Assembly (NCBI GenBank): GCA_905339165.1
Contig: CAJPFH010000062.1
Coordinates: 1 to 64,000, forward strand
Length of the DNA stretch: 64,000 bases
From: Flavobacteriales bacterium
Lineage (GTDB): Bacteria > Bacteroidota > Bacteroidia > Flavobacteriales_E > Vicingaceae
Direction: 5' to 3'
Shown: positions 9,263 through 17,993 of the stretch, one piece after another
Position numbering within the stretch: position 1 is the first letter of the stretch
Layout: the number at the start of each line of letters is the position of its first letter
Translations under genes and position numbers: made by a program
The notes under the pieces: model-generated
What the model was told of the DNA's origin: nothing
Seen by the model: only the letters and a program-made list of their open reading frames with translations
Database searches by the model: none

Positions 9263-10111
9263 ATGAAAAAAATTACTTGGTTGCTTATTCCCTTTATTAT
9301 GGCTTGTAATGAGGGTGTAGGAGACGAAACATTATTACAAGAAATAGAAAAACTAAAAGTAGAAAACAAAACCATTCAGGAGTCTGCCAATTCAAAAGAT
9401 GCGGCTATTGACGAATTTTTTAGAGGATACAACGAAATAGAAGAGAATTTAAGACAGATAAAAGAAAAGGAAAAAATTCTTTCTGATTACAGTAAAGGAA
9501 CTTCTGAAATGGGCAAAGTAAACCAAGAACAAATTGTGGCCGATATACAAGCTATACAGGAGTTACTGCAAAAAAATAAGAATCGCCTTTCTTCAGTATC
9601 GCAAAAATTAAAGGAAGCGAATTTGAAAATTTTTGAAATGGAAAAAACTATAGAACGTCTTGCCGACCAAATTCAAACGAAAGATGCTCAGATAGCTAGT
9701 TTACAAGAACAACTTATAAAACTAAACGGAGAGTTGGAGTATTTGTTTAATGAATACAATGAGAGAGTGGCTGAAGCAGGAGCGAAAGACGATGAGTTAA
9801 ACACTGCATGGTACGCTTTTGGTACAGCAAAAGAACTAAAAGAAAATGGTGTAATTACTAAAGAGGGAGGAGTGATTGGCATAGGAAAAACAAAAAAATT
9901 AAAAGAGGATTTTAATAAAAATTACTTTACTAAAATAGATATACGAGAAGTTACTTCTATTCCTTTACAAGCTAAAAGCGCCAGTATACTTACAACCCAC
10001 TCTCCTAAATCGTACAAGATAGAGGGCAATGGCAGAGCAGATAAACTTGTAATAACCGATATAAAAGAGTTTTGGAATTCTTCGAAATATTTGGTTGTTG
10101 TTGTGGAATAA
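9263..10111 (+). CDS. Coiled-coil lipoprotein, similar to Cbp1-type adhesin family
   Basis: 282 residues from the ATG at 9263 (MKKITWLLIPFIMAC), giving a lipoprotein signal with Cys15. Residues about 25-190 are a long heptad-rich coiled coil rich in Glu, Lys and Gln. The C-terminal 90 residues (KELKENGVITKEGGVIGIG, then a beta-rich end with FWNSSKYLVVVVE) match a family common in Bacteroidota that databases often name Cbp1 collagen-binding adhesin. That name is inherited and I would not infer collagen binding. It is probably anchored in the outer membrane or periplasm with the coiled coil as a spacer. A strong terminator follows. Confidence 0.7.
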   Translation: MKKITWLLIPFIMACNEGVGDETLLQEIEKLKVENKTIQESANSKDAAIDEFFRGYNEIEENLRQIKEKEKILSDYSKGTSEMGKVNQEQIVADIQAIQELLQKNKNRLSSVSQKLKEANLKIFEMEKTIERLADQIQTKDAQIASLQEQLIKLNGELEYLFNEYNERVAEAGAKDDELNTAWYAFGTAKELKENGVITKEGGVIGIGKTKKLKEDFNKNYFTKIDIREVTSIPLQAKSASILTTHSPKSYKIEGNGRADKLVITDIKEFWNSSKYLVVVVE

Positions 10112-10131
10112 AATGCATCATGATTTTTCAT

Positions 10132-10160
10132 AAAAAAAGCGGTTACAAACCGCTTTTTTT
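10132..10160 (+). terminator. Intrinsic terminator after the coiled-coil lipoprotein gene
   Basis: Stem GCGGTT (10139-10144) / AACCGC (10148-10153) with a 3-base loop, extended by an A7 tract upstream pairing with a T7 tract downstream. It lies 20 bases after the stop at 10111. Confidence 0.85.
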
Positions 10161-10276
10161 ATGCCGGAGTATAAGAAATTATTTCAATATAAAAAAATAA
10201 TTTTTCAGCAACTTTTTTCTAAAAAATAAGTTAAACGAGGAAGAATTACCTATTAACTGATTAAATATTGGTTGCT

Positions 10277-10468
10277 ATGAAAAAATCAAGATTGGAATAT
10301 GCTAAGTTTATTTTGGCCAAAGTAAGTTTCGATATAAATTTATTTAGAAAGGAGTTAACCAAAGCACTCAAAAATCTTATTGAAGAAGAGAAAAAAGAGT
10401 TAGTAGAGTGGGTAAAACAGAATTATGCACAGCAGTACAAATTTGTACTTAACTACTCAGAAGTTTAG
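10277..10468 (+). CDS. Small conserved Bacteroidota protein, unknown function
   Basis: 63 residues from the ATG at 10277 (MKKSRLEYAKFIL); an in-frame TTG three codons earlier is less likely. Highly charged and helical, it fits a small protein widely found in Bacteroidota with the pattern LEYAKxILxKVSFDxxLFxKELxKAxKxL followed by an aromatic tail. No known function, no signal peptide, no membrane segment. It converges on ridA, two bases apart. Real by conservation as I remember it; a database search would settle it. Confidence 0.7.
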   Translation: MKKSRLEYAKFILAKVSFDINLFRKELTKALKNLIEEEKKELVEWVKQNYAQQYKFVLNYSEV

Positions 10469-10470
10469 TT

Positions 10471-10947
10471 TTATTTTACTGCTATAGCAGAAATCTCTAC
10501 ATTCACATCTTTGGGTAGTTTGGCTACTTGTACCGTTTCTCTTGCCGGAAATTCTTTCTCAAAATAGCTTCCATACACTTCGTTTATTTTTCCAAAATGG
10601 TTCATGTCAGATATAAAAATGCTGCATTTTACTACATGGTTAAAATCCATTCCGGCCTCGTTAAGTACGGCTTTTAGGTTTTCCATTACTTGTTTGGTTT
10701 CAGCCTCAATGGTTTGTGTTATCAGTTCTCCGCTTAGTGGGTTTATCGCAATTTGACCAGAAATGTACAATGTATTACTCGCTAACACAGCCTGACTATA
10801 AGGCCCGATAGGAGCGGGAGCATTTGGGGTTTCAATTATTTTTTTCATGTTGCCGGAATCTAAGTTTTTCTTGTTATTACTATTACAAGCTGCAATGTTA
10901 AGTATAAGCAGCAAAAAAAAACCGAAGTAAATATTTTTTATTCTCAT
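10471..10947 (-). CDS. RidA-family protein with a lipoprotein signal peptide
   Basis: 158 residues. Residues 34-158 are a complete RidA/YjgF domain starting MKKIIETPNAPAPIGPYSQA, with the conserved Arg136 (FPARETV) and Glu151 (VEISA) needed for imine/enamine deamination. Uniquely, it is preceded by 33 residues that form a textbook lipoprotein signal: MRIK, a hydrophobic core, and the lipobox IAAC with Cys21. Ordinary RidA would start at Met34 (ATG at 10848). The upstream ATG at 10947 lies only 5 bases after the lptD stop, which favours the long form. After Cys21 there is no acidic export signal of the Bacteroidota surface type, so a periplasm-facing location is more likely than the cell surface. 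Co-transcribed with lptD. Confidence 0.9.
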   Translation of the reverse strand: MRIKNIYFGFFLLLILNIAACNSNNKKNLDSGNMKKIIETPNAPAPIGPYSQAVLASNTLYISGQIAINPLSGELITQTIEAETKQVMENLKAVLNEAGMDFNHVVKCSIFISDMNHFGKINEVYGSYFEKEFPARETVQVAKLPKDVNVEISAIAVK

Positions 10948-10952
10948 TATTT

Positions 10953-13598
10953 CTATTGATTTAAAGACGAAGAATCGAAGTCGTAATACTCTCTTTTTCG
11001 GGTTATTTTTAAATCTTGAAGAGTAGATGCTTTTACATTTATTTTAACCATATAGCTTTTTCGTTGCCCGAAAGGAACCCAACTTATGCTCATTTCCCAG
11101 CAATGTAAATCGCGGTAAATATCAAACGAAGTATAGCTAAATTTCCCCTCTTCAATATCATAATTCGTTTGGTAACCTACTTTCCATTTGGGGGTTATGT
11201 TTAAGTCTCCGTTTAATCCTATGGTATTTGTAATAGTGGCTTTTTGGAAAGAATTTGGTTTGTTGTATGCCAAATTATAGTTTACATTTATTGACCAGGG
11301 TACGTTAAAATCAATATAAGCTTGTGGATTTTGTTTAATATCGCGAGTAACTGCGTTGTCTGTTTCCCTACTCTTTGCTTTATCTAATCCCGATTTTTTA
11401 GAGTCTTTACTTCTTAAACTGAAACTAGTAGTTACATTGGCACTATTTAGACGACCTATACTATTTTCAAAATCCCAGTAGGTTTCATTTATTTTTTGTC
11501 CCAGAATATTATTTCTGTAAGGGGTTATATTTCCATTGAAATTGAGGTTTAAGTTCTTAAATAGGTAAGTTCTGCCATTTATTTTTATATCCTGCCAGTT
11601 TAGCGAATCTGCTATAGCATCATACGCTGTAGAAATTCCCAAGTTTTCGAAAAGAACTATTTTCTTTTCTTGTTTAATACTATCTTTTTTGGAGCGAACT
11701 TTCATTTCCAAATTGTTGATTAAATTCAGATTCAGGAGGCCTGCTTCTTTAGTATGTGCAGTGCCAAATATACCTCCTTCAAAAACCGAATATTCAACTT
11801 CTTTTTGTAAGGAGTGGTTGTAATACTTTTTTAAACCTGCGTTATTTTCAGGGGTATAAGAGAAACCAACAGAAGGGGTAAACACATGTCTGATGGCTTT
11901 TATAGTATTCCCTTTAAATAAATACATTCCGTAAAGTTTAAAGGTAAGGTTACTACTTGCATTGGCTGTGCTTCCTCTGGCAAAGCCGTAAACGGTATCC
12001 GTTGTAATGAGGTTAAGAGTAGAATCGTAAGTTTTGGAAACTGTTTTAGCATACCATTTTTCCTGCAGGTTTATAGCGGGATTCATCGTAAAGAATTTAA
12101 AAACTTTAAATGATGTGGTAAGAGGGATAGTGTGTTGTACTCCATTTTTCATGTCGTTGGTAAGCCGGTCTAATCGGTCTAATTTAATAAGGGTGTCGTA
12201 TGTAGAAATATCATTACGCATATTTGCAGAATAGCTTATTCCTGCGTTTTTATACCATTGCCCTTTAGAAGAAGTGTTATTTCCTCTAAAAGGAAACAAT
12301 CGCTGCACATTAAAGGCGGCATCCGGAAGACTAACATTTACTTGCCGTGTTTGAGTGTTTTGGTTGTGTCTTGCACTAAGCGTTAAACTGAAGGGTTTAT
12401 TAGGAAAACTTTTGGTATATGAAATATTAGAACTAAAGGTATTGGTTAAATAGTCATCGGTAATACTGTTCAGATTGTTTTTAAAGTTGGTAGTAGTACC
12501 CGCGTTAACATCGGCACTAAATCGGCTGTTGGGTCTTGCTTTGGCATCTTGTGCATGGTTCCATCGTACAAAAAATTCATTCTGTTTAGAAAAATCAGAA
12601 AATTCTTTATAGCTGTTTCGAATTTGCGAATAACTAAAACTAAAATTCCCACTGTATTTATATCTAGTGTAGTATTGAGTGTTTGCCTTTAATCCGTAGC
12701 TGCCTTTCGAGTAGATATCACCTGTTAAAGCCAAATCCATTCTATCGCTTATTGTCCAGTAATACCCCCCATTCATTAGGTAAAAACCAAGAGAGGGAGA
12801 TTCTCCGTATGTAGGAATTAAAATTCCAGATGATCTTTCTTTTTTATTTGGAAATAAACCAAAGGGTACAGCTAGTGGAGTGGGTACGTCTTCTATCACC
12901 ATATATGCCGGTCCGGTTACAATTTTATCATCGGGTATTACTTTTAACTTAGAGGCATAAATGTAAAAGTGAGGATGCTCTAAATTACAGGTCGTATATT
13001 TTCCGTTTTTTATATACAACTCTTCGGTATCCATTCTTTTTACGTGCTGTCCGTGAATGTAGCTTTCGCCTTCTTGAGTAATTACATCTACTATTTTTCC
13101 TTTTTTAGTTTTAAAATTATAGCGTATAGAGTAGGCACTAAAGTTTTGTTCGCCCTGCGAAAAAAGAGGTCGGTCTGTATATTTTCCGGTACTATCGTAA
13201 ATGCCATACGCAAAAACCTGACTGGAATCAATACGAATTTCTATGGCTGCGGCTGTTAACACTAAATCTTCGTAGGTTACTTCGGCTTTTCCAAACAGGT
13301 ACACTTTTTGATTAGCAAGGTCAAACCGTATAGAATCGTTTGCTTTATACGAAACTTTTGATTCCAACGCATCAGGAGAGATGAGAGTATCAACCAGTAT
13401 ACTATCATTACTTAATGAATCGTTTGAAAGAGAGATAGAGTCTAGGTTTGGTGTTACTTTTATGGTGCTATAAAAAGAGTAAGATTTCAGATGGTTTTCA
13501 GAAAAAATATAGGATTGTTGAAAAACCAGTGAATATATTACAAGCAGAATGCGTAAACAAGCTTTAAAATGCGAGCTATTAATAGTAATTTTGTACAC
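10953..13598 (-). CDS. lptD: LptD-like outer-membrane LPS assembly protein
   Basis: 881 residues. After a signal segment, residues about 90-260 form the LptA/OstA-like jelly-roll (repeats of the type FGKAEVTYEDLVLTA), followed by the conserved region with PFGLFPNKKERSSGILIPTYG and a large C-terminal beta-barrel. This is the Bacteroidota form of LptD, which inserts LPS into the outer leaflet. No ATG is available: the frame opens with GTG at 13598, followed by a weakly typical signal sequence. It is divergent from the amidase gene; its -7 element (13624-13631) lies inside the start of the amidase coding region. ridA follows 5 bases after the stop. Confidence 0.9.
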   Translation of the reverse strand: MYKITINSSHFKACLRILLVIYSLVFQQSYIFSENHLKSYSFYSTIKVTPNLDSISLSNDSLSNDSILVDTLISPDALESKVSYKANDSIRFDLANQKVYLFGKAEVTYEDLVLTAAAIEIRIDSSQVFAYGIYDSTGKYTDRPLFSQGEQNFSAYSIRYNFKTKKGKIVDVITQEGESYIHGQHVKRMDTEELYIKNGKYTTCNLEHPHFYIYASKLKVIPDDKIVTGPAYMVIEDVPTPLAVPFGLFPNKKERSSGILIPTYGESPSLGFYLMNGGYYWTISDRMDLALTGDIYSKGSYGLKANTQYYTRYKYSGNFSFSYSQIRNSYKEFSDFSKQNEFFVRWNHAQDAKARPNSRFSADVNAGTTTNFKNNLNSITDDYLTNTFSSNISYTKSFPNKPFSLTLSARHNQNTQTRQVNVSLPDAAFNVQRLFPFRGNNTSSKGQWYKNAGISYSANMRNDISTYDTLIKLDRLDRLTNDMKNGVQHTIPLTTSFKVFKFFTMNPAINLQEKWYAKTVSKTYDSTLNLITTDTVYGFARGSTANASSNLTFKLYGMYLFKGNTIKAIRHVFTPSVGFSYTPENNAGLKKYYNHSLQKEVEYSVFEGGIFGTAHTKEAGLLNLNLINNLEMKVRSKKDSIKQEKKIVLFENLGISTAYDAIADSLNWQDIKINGRTYLFKNLNLNFNGNITPYRNNILGQKINETYWDFENSIGRLNSANVTTSFSLRSKDSKKSGLDKAKSRETDNAVTRDIKQNPQAYIDFNVPWSINVNYNLAYNKPNSFQKATITNTIGLNGDLNITPKWKVGYQTNYDIEEGKFSYTSFDIYRDLHCWEMSISWVPFGQRKSYMVKINVKASTLQDLKITRKREYYDFDSSSLNQ
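13586..13593 (+). promoter_or_regulatory. Candidate -7 promoter element for the amidase-MCE operon
   Basis: TAATTTTG, a full TAnnTTTG match, ends 20 bases before the ATG at 13614. Transcription would begin near 13600, so the longer frame from the ATG at 13569 could not be translated from it. The element lies within the lptD 5' coding end. Confidence 0.5.
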
Positions 13599-13613
13599 TC
13601 TGTTTTAAAAAGA

Positions 13614-14849
13614 ATGATGGCTTCAAAACTAAGTAAAAAACTTCACTTTGTCTTAAAAGGTACTTTGGGCAAACGTGCTGCTTTATTGTTTATTTCGGTA
13701 TGCAGTATCTCTTTTGTTTTATTAACATCTTTTAACGATAGTGCGTTTAATGTAAAAACTGTAGTAATCGATGCAGGGCACGGAGGTAAAGACGGAGGTT
13801 GTGCGGGTTCTTTTTCAAACGAAAAAGACATTTGTTTGGCATTATCGCTGAAATTAGGAAAGTATATTGAAGAAAATTTTCAAGACGTAAAAGTAATATA
13901 CACACGCAAAGAAGATAAATTTATAGAACTGCATGAACGTGCAAACATTGCAAACAATGCCAAAGCCGATTTATTTATTTGCATTCATGTAAATAGTGGG
14001 CCTGCCACAGCATATGGTACCGAAACCTATGTAATGGGTTTGCATAAAAATCAGGCAAATTTACAAGTAGCAATGCGAGAAAATGCATCTATTTTAATGG
14101 AAGACAATTATCAGTCTAAGTACGAAGATTTTGATCCCAACTCTCCTGAATCGTACATAGCCATTTCATTAAGACAAAGCACTTTTATGGAACACAGTTT
14201 AAAGTTGGCCGCAAAAATACAAGAGCAATTTCGCGAAAGAGTGGGCCGTTTTGACCGAGGCGTTAAACAAGCCGGTTTTTTAGTTTTATACAAAACCACT
14301 ATGCCCAGTGTTTTAATTGAGACCGGTTTTTTAACTCATAAAGATGAAGAGAAATTTTTAAACTCAGAAATTGGACAGGAATACATGGCATCGGCCATAT
14401 TCAGGGCTTTTAAAGAATACAAGCTAGAAATAGAAAGCAAATCGGGAAATAACGGTAAATCGAATGCATTAACTAAAGAAACCGAAACAAAAAATGAAAC
14501 AGAAGAATCGCAGACCAATCAACAAAAAAATAAAAGAGGAAAAGAAAAAAATCAAAAAGAATTAGCATCTTCGCAGCAACAAGAAGGTATTGTGTTTAAA
14601 GTGCAAATAGCTACATCAGCCAATAAATTGGAATTGAAACCTGAAAATTTCAACGGATTAACAGATATAAATGTGTACGAGGCCGGAGGTTTATTCAGAT
14701 ATACTTTTGGTAACGAAAAAAGTGTATCAGAAGCTAACAAACTACAAGAAGAAGCCAAACAAAAAGGATATAAAGACGCCTTTGTAGTGGCATTTAATAA
14801 CGGAGAACGAATTTCAGTTAGCGAAGCCGTTAAGTTGCTTAATAAGTAA
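13614..14849 (+). CDS. N-acetylmuramoyl-L-alanine amidase (Amidase_3) with C-terminal SPOR-like domain
   Basis: 411 residues from the ATG at 13614; a longer in-frame ATG at 13569 overlaps lptD and precedes the likely promoter. A membrane/signal segment (about 20-38) leads to the zinc amidase domain (about 48-275). Its ligands are visible: His56 (DAGHGG), Glu70 (SNEKDI) and His125 (IHVNSG), with catalytic Glu236 (LIETGFLTH). It removes stem peptides from muramic acid in the periplasm. A charged linker (about 290-325) precedes a SPOR-like region (about 330-411) that may bind denuded glycan at the septum. First gene of an operon: the MCE gene starts 2 bases after its stop. Pairing of this amidase with lptD and an MCE gene is, to my knowledge, recurrent in Bacteroidota. 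Confidence 0.92.
   Translation: MMASKLSKKLHFVLKGTLGKRAALLFISVCSISFVLLTSFNDSAFNVKTVVIDAGHGGKDGGCAGSFSNEKDICLALSLKLGKYIEENFQDVKVIYTRKEDKFIELHERANIANNAKADLFICIHVNSGPATAYGTETYVMGLHKNQANLQVAMRENASILMEDNYQSKYEDFDPNSPESYIAISLRQSTFMEHSLKLAAKIQEQFRERVGRFDRGVKQAGFLVLYKTTMPSVLIETGFLTHKDEEKFLNSEIGQEYMASAIFRAFKEYKLEIESKSGNNGKSNALTKETETKNETEESQTNQQKNKRGKEKNQKELASSQQQEGIVFKVQIATSANKLELKPENFNGLTDINVYEAGGLFRYTFGNEKSVSEANKLQEEAKQKGYKDAFVVAFNNGERISVSEAVKLLNK
13624..13631 (-). promoter_or_regulatory. Candidate -7 promoter element for lptD-ridA
   Basis: On the minus strand this reads TAGTTTTG, a full TAnnTTTG match, ending 25 bases before the lptD GTG at 13598. It lies inside the first codons of the divergent amidase gene, so the two promoters face each other with overlapping transcripts. 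Confidence 0.45.
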
Positions 14850-14851
14850 GT

Positions 14852-15865
14852 ATGAAATTTAAAAAAGAAATTATCGTTGGTTTTACCGTTTTATTGGCAA
14901 TCGGATTGTTAGCTTGGGGTGCCAATTATTTAAAAGGAACCAATCTTTTTGCGGTCGGAAAATCTTACTATGTGGTATACCCAAAGGTGGACGGATTGGC
15001 CGAAGCCGGACCGGTTATGTACAACGGATACAAAGTGGGTACTATCAATGAAATCTATTTTCACCCTAGCTACAATGGTACTATTGTGGTGCGATTTTCG
15101 GTAAATGAAAAAGGATTGAAGTTAAAAAAAGATGCGATAGCCACCATAAAAAGCGCAGATATACTAGGAACTAAAGCGATTGATTTGCATCCCGGCATTT
15201 CACAAACAGTTCTTCAGCCTGGAGATACGCTTGCTGCTTCAATAGATAAAACCCTTACCGAAGAAGTGAATGCTCAAATTTTACCACTGAAAGTAAAGGT
15301 AGAAAGTTTAATCGGTTCTCTTGATACAGCAATCACAAAAATTACCTCGGTTTTTAACGAAGGAGGAGACCTTGACGAAAGTTTTGCCAGTATTAAACGT
15401 TCTATGCAAACTTTTGAAAAAACAGCCAAACGCATCGATACCTTATTTAAAAACGAATCGGGAAATATTGCCGGAATCATTCAGCATGTAAGAGGAATAA
15501 GTGCCAACCTAGATAAGAATGGAGATAAACTAACAAACGTAATTAAGAATTTTTCTTCGCTTTCCGACTCGCTCGCTGCCGCTGATATTGCGGGTACTAT
15601 CAATAACACCAAAAAAGCCATGGAACAATTAACAGGAATTATGGAAAAAATAAACCGAGGAGAAGGCTCTATGGGAATGTTGATGCACAACGATACTCTC
15701 TATCGAAATCTGGCTGCAGCATCACGAGATTTAGATTTATTAATGGAAGATATGCGATTACATCCCGGTCGTTATGTACGGTTTTCTGTATTTGGTAAAA
15801 AAGATAAGAATTATAAAGGCGATGCCAAAATAAAGTACGATCCGCAACAAGGAAAAACAAATTAA
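14852..15865 (+). CDS. MCE/MlaD-family lipid transport protein
   Basis: 337 residues with one N-terminal transmembrane helix (about 7-25) and a single MCE domain (about 37-115, containing VDGLAEAGPVMYNGYKVGTI), then a long helical region to about 285. MCE proteins form hexameric channels or tunnels that move phospholipids between the two membranes; the helical tail is the part that extends through the periplasm in family members. The usual MlaE permease and MlaF ATPase are not adjacent here and are presumably elsewhere. It is directly followed by the Fe-S membrane protein, whose ATG abuts the TAA with no gap. Confidence 0.9.
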   Translation: MKFKKEIIVGFTVLLAIGLLAWGANYLKGTNLFAVGKSYYVVYPKVDGLAEAGPVMYNGYKVGTINEIYFHPSYNGTIVVRFSVNEKGLKLKKDAIATIKSADILGTKAIDLHPGISQTVLQPGDTLAASIDKTLTEEVNAQILPLKVKVESLIGSLDTAITKITSVFNEGGDLDESFASIKRSMQTFEKTAKRIDTLFKNESGNIAGIIQHVRGISANLDKNGDKLTNVIKNFSSLSDSLAAADIAGTINNTKKAMEQLTGIMEKINRGEGSMGMLMHNDTLYRNLAAASRDLDLLMEDMRLHPGRYVRFSVFGKKDKNYKGDAKIKYDPQQGKTN

Positions 15866-17188
15866 ATGGGAACTGAAAATATTATTTTTTTACTACTTTT
15901 TTTGATTGCGTTTACTCTTTTTTTTAGAAATGCAACGAAAATAAAACGCAACATTTTTCTCGGAAAAAAAGTAATTCCGGAAGGGAGCAAATCGGCTCGC
16001 CTTAAAACAATGCTTAAAGTAGCCTTAGGGCAAAGCAAAATGACAGTAAAGCCCGTAGCCGGCATTTTACACATTTTAGTTTATGCCGGTTTTGTAATCA
16101 TCAATTTAGAAATGCTCGAAATTGTTATTGATGGCATTTTTGGAACGCATCGTATTTTTTCCTTTGCAGGCAGTTTTTATAATTCACTCATTGCCTCTTT
16201 TGAGGTATTGGCCTTAATGGTATTAGTTTCATGTCTTATATTTTTTATTAGAAGAAATTTGCTGAAACTAAGTCGCTTTAGAAAACCCGAATTAAATGGT
16301 TGGCCTCGTAATGATGCCAATCTCATCTTAATTACAGAAGTATTTTTAATGTCGGCTTTTCTAATCATGAATGCAGCCGATGCCACACTTCAACAACAGC
16401 AAGTACAGCATTACGTCCAATCGGGATGCTTCCCGGTAAGTTCATTATTCGCCTCTTCATTTATAGGATTAGACACGAGCACTCTCATTTTTATTGAACG
16501 TTTTTGCTGGTGGTTTCACATTGTCGGAATCCTTGTTTTTCTGAATTATTTACCCTATTCTAAACATCTGCACATTATCTTATCTTTTCCCAATACCTAC
16601 TTTTCAAAGTTAAAACCCAAGGGCGAATTAAATAACATGGAATCGGTTACTCGTGAGGTAAAATTAATGCTCGACCCTGAGGCTAATCCATACGCATCTC
16701 AACCCGATTCAGCTTCTCAAACGCCCGAACGATTTGGAGCAAAAGATGTTTTTGACTTAAATCGTATTCAGCTTCTCAACGCCTATTCCTGCACAGAATG
16801 TGGCCGTTGTACATCGGAGTGCCCGGCAAATAATACAGGAAAAAAACTTTCTCCACGCAAAATAATGATGGATGTTCGCGATAGGTTAGAAGAAGTAGGA
16901 AAAGGAATAGATAAGCACGGAAGCGATTACAGAGACGAAAAAACACTTTCAGGAAATTATATTTCAGAAGAAGAAATTTTAGCCTGCACTACTTGTAATG
17001 CCTGTACTCAAGCCTGTCCTATTAATATAGATCCCCTTTCTATTATTATTGAATTACGCAGAAACTTATTAATGGAAGAATCTAAAGCACCGGCAGAATG
17101 GGCAGGAATGCTTACCAATATAGAAAATAACGGAGCTCCATGGCAGTTTTCACAAGCTGACCGATTAAAATGGAGCGAAGAAAATTAG
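15866..17188 (+). CDS. Membrane Fe-S protein fusing HdrE/NarI-like and HdrC-like parts
   Basis: 440 residues. The N-terminal half has about five transmembrane helices (near 5-20, 66-90, 108-128, 152-170, 215-230) with histidines at 69, 218, 234 and 236 that could ligate heme b as in NarI/HdrE proteins. The C-terminal half has two classical [4Fe-4S] motifs: Cys309-312-315-319 and Cys374-377-380-384. This is the architecture of HdrCE-type quinone-linked oxidoreductases that work with an HdrB-like partner, encoded next door (7 bases after the stop). A role in passing electrons between a cytoplasmic donor, such as an electron-transfer flavoprotein, and menaquinone is plausible by analogy but the donor is not in the window. 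Confidence 0.85.
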   Translation: MGTENIIFLLLFLIAFTLFFRNATKIKRNIFLGKKVIPEGSKSARLKTMLKVALGQSKMTVKPVAGILHILVYAGFVIINLEMLEIVIDGIFGTHRIFSFAGSFYNSLIASFEVLALMVLVSCLIFFIRRNLLKLSRFRKPELNGWPRNDANLILITEVFLMSAFLIMNAADATLQQQQVQHYVQSGCFPVSSLFASSFIGLDTSTLIFIERFCWWFHIVGILVFLNYLPYSKHLHIILSFPNTYFSKLKPKGELNNMESVTREVKLMLDPEANPYASQPDSASQTPERFGAKDVFDLNRIQLLNAYSCTECGRCTSECPANNTGKKLSPRKIMMDVRDRLEEVGKGIDKHGSDYRDEKTLSGNYISEEEILACTTCNACTQACPINIDPLSIIIELRRNLLMEESKAPAEWAGMLTNIENNGAPWQFSQADRLKWSEEN

Positions 17189-17195
17189 AAAAAAC

Positions 17196-17981
17196 ATGAG
17201 CTTGAAAGTAAAAACGATGGCCGAAATGATGGCCTCAGGGCAAACACCGGAAGTGCTGTTTTGGGTAGGTTGTGCCGGAAGTTTTGATGACCGTGCAAAG
17301 AAAATTACTATAGCCTTTGCAAAAATTCTTCAACAGGCACAAGTAAGTTTTGCCGTGTTAGGTAGCGAAGAATCATGTACCGGAGACCCTGCTAAACGAT
17401 CTGGTAACGAGTTTCTTTTTCAAATGCAAGCCATGCAAAATATTACGGTATTAAATGGTTACGAAATAAAGAAAATTGTAACCGCTTGCCCGCATTGTTT
17501 TAATACACTAAAGAATGAATATCCCGCTTTGGGCGGAAACTATTTGGTTTTACACCATACCGAATTTTTGCAGCAATTAATAAATGAAGGTAGATTAACC
17601 ATAAAAGGAGGGACTTTTAACGGGAAACGCATTACCTTTCATGACCCTTGTTATCTCGGACGAGGAAATGGAATTTATGAGGCCCCAAGAGAGTTGATTC
17701 ATAAGTTAGATTCGGAATTAGTAGAAATGACCAATTGTAAATCACGTGGGTTTTGCTGTGGTGCAGGTGGAGCTCAAATGTTTAAAGAAGCAGAAAAAGG
17801 AAACAAAGAAGTAAATATAGAAAGAACCGAACAAGCCATAGAAGTAAATCCGGATATCATTTCTACGGGTTGCCCTTTTTGTATGACGATGATGACGGAC
17901 GGTATAAAAATGAAAAATAAAGAAACACAAATTAAAGTGTACGATATTGCAGAACTTATAGCACAAGCAAACGATTTATAA
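17196..17981 (+). CDS. HdrB-like (Fe-S)-binding protein with CCG domains
   Basis: 261 residues, soluble. Two cysteine-rich halves: the first has Cys26, Cys61 and a CPHC at 98-101 but lacks the CC pair; the second has Cys152 (HDPCYLGR), a CCG at 187-189 and CPFC at 226-229. This is the HdrB / GlpC / LutA-type domain that holds a noncubane or cubane cluster and forms the catalytic or electron-entry subunit with an HdrC partner. The gene follows its presumed partner by 7 bases in the same operon. The degenerate first motif suggests only one CCG-type cluster. The natural substrate is unknown. Confidence 0.85.
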   Translation: MSLKVKTMAEMMASGQTPEVLFWVGCAGSFDDRAKKITIAFAKILQQAQVSFAVLGSEESCTGDPAKRSGNEFLFQMQAMQNITVLNGYEIKKIVTACPHCFNTLKNEYPALGGNYLVLHHTEFLQQLINEGRLTIKGGTFNGKRITFHDPCYLGRGNGIYEAPRELIHKLDSELVEMTNCKSRGFCCGAGGAQMFKEAEKGNKEVNIERTEQAIEVNPDIISTGCPFCMTMMTDGIKMKNKETQIKVYDIAELIAQANDL

Positions 17982-17993
17982 AAAATAAAAATT

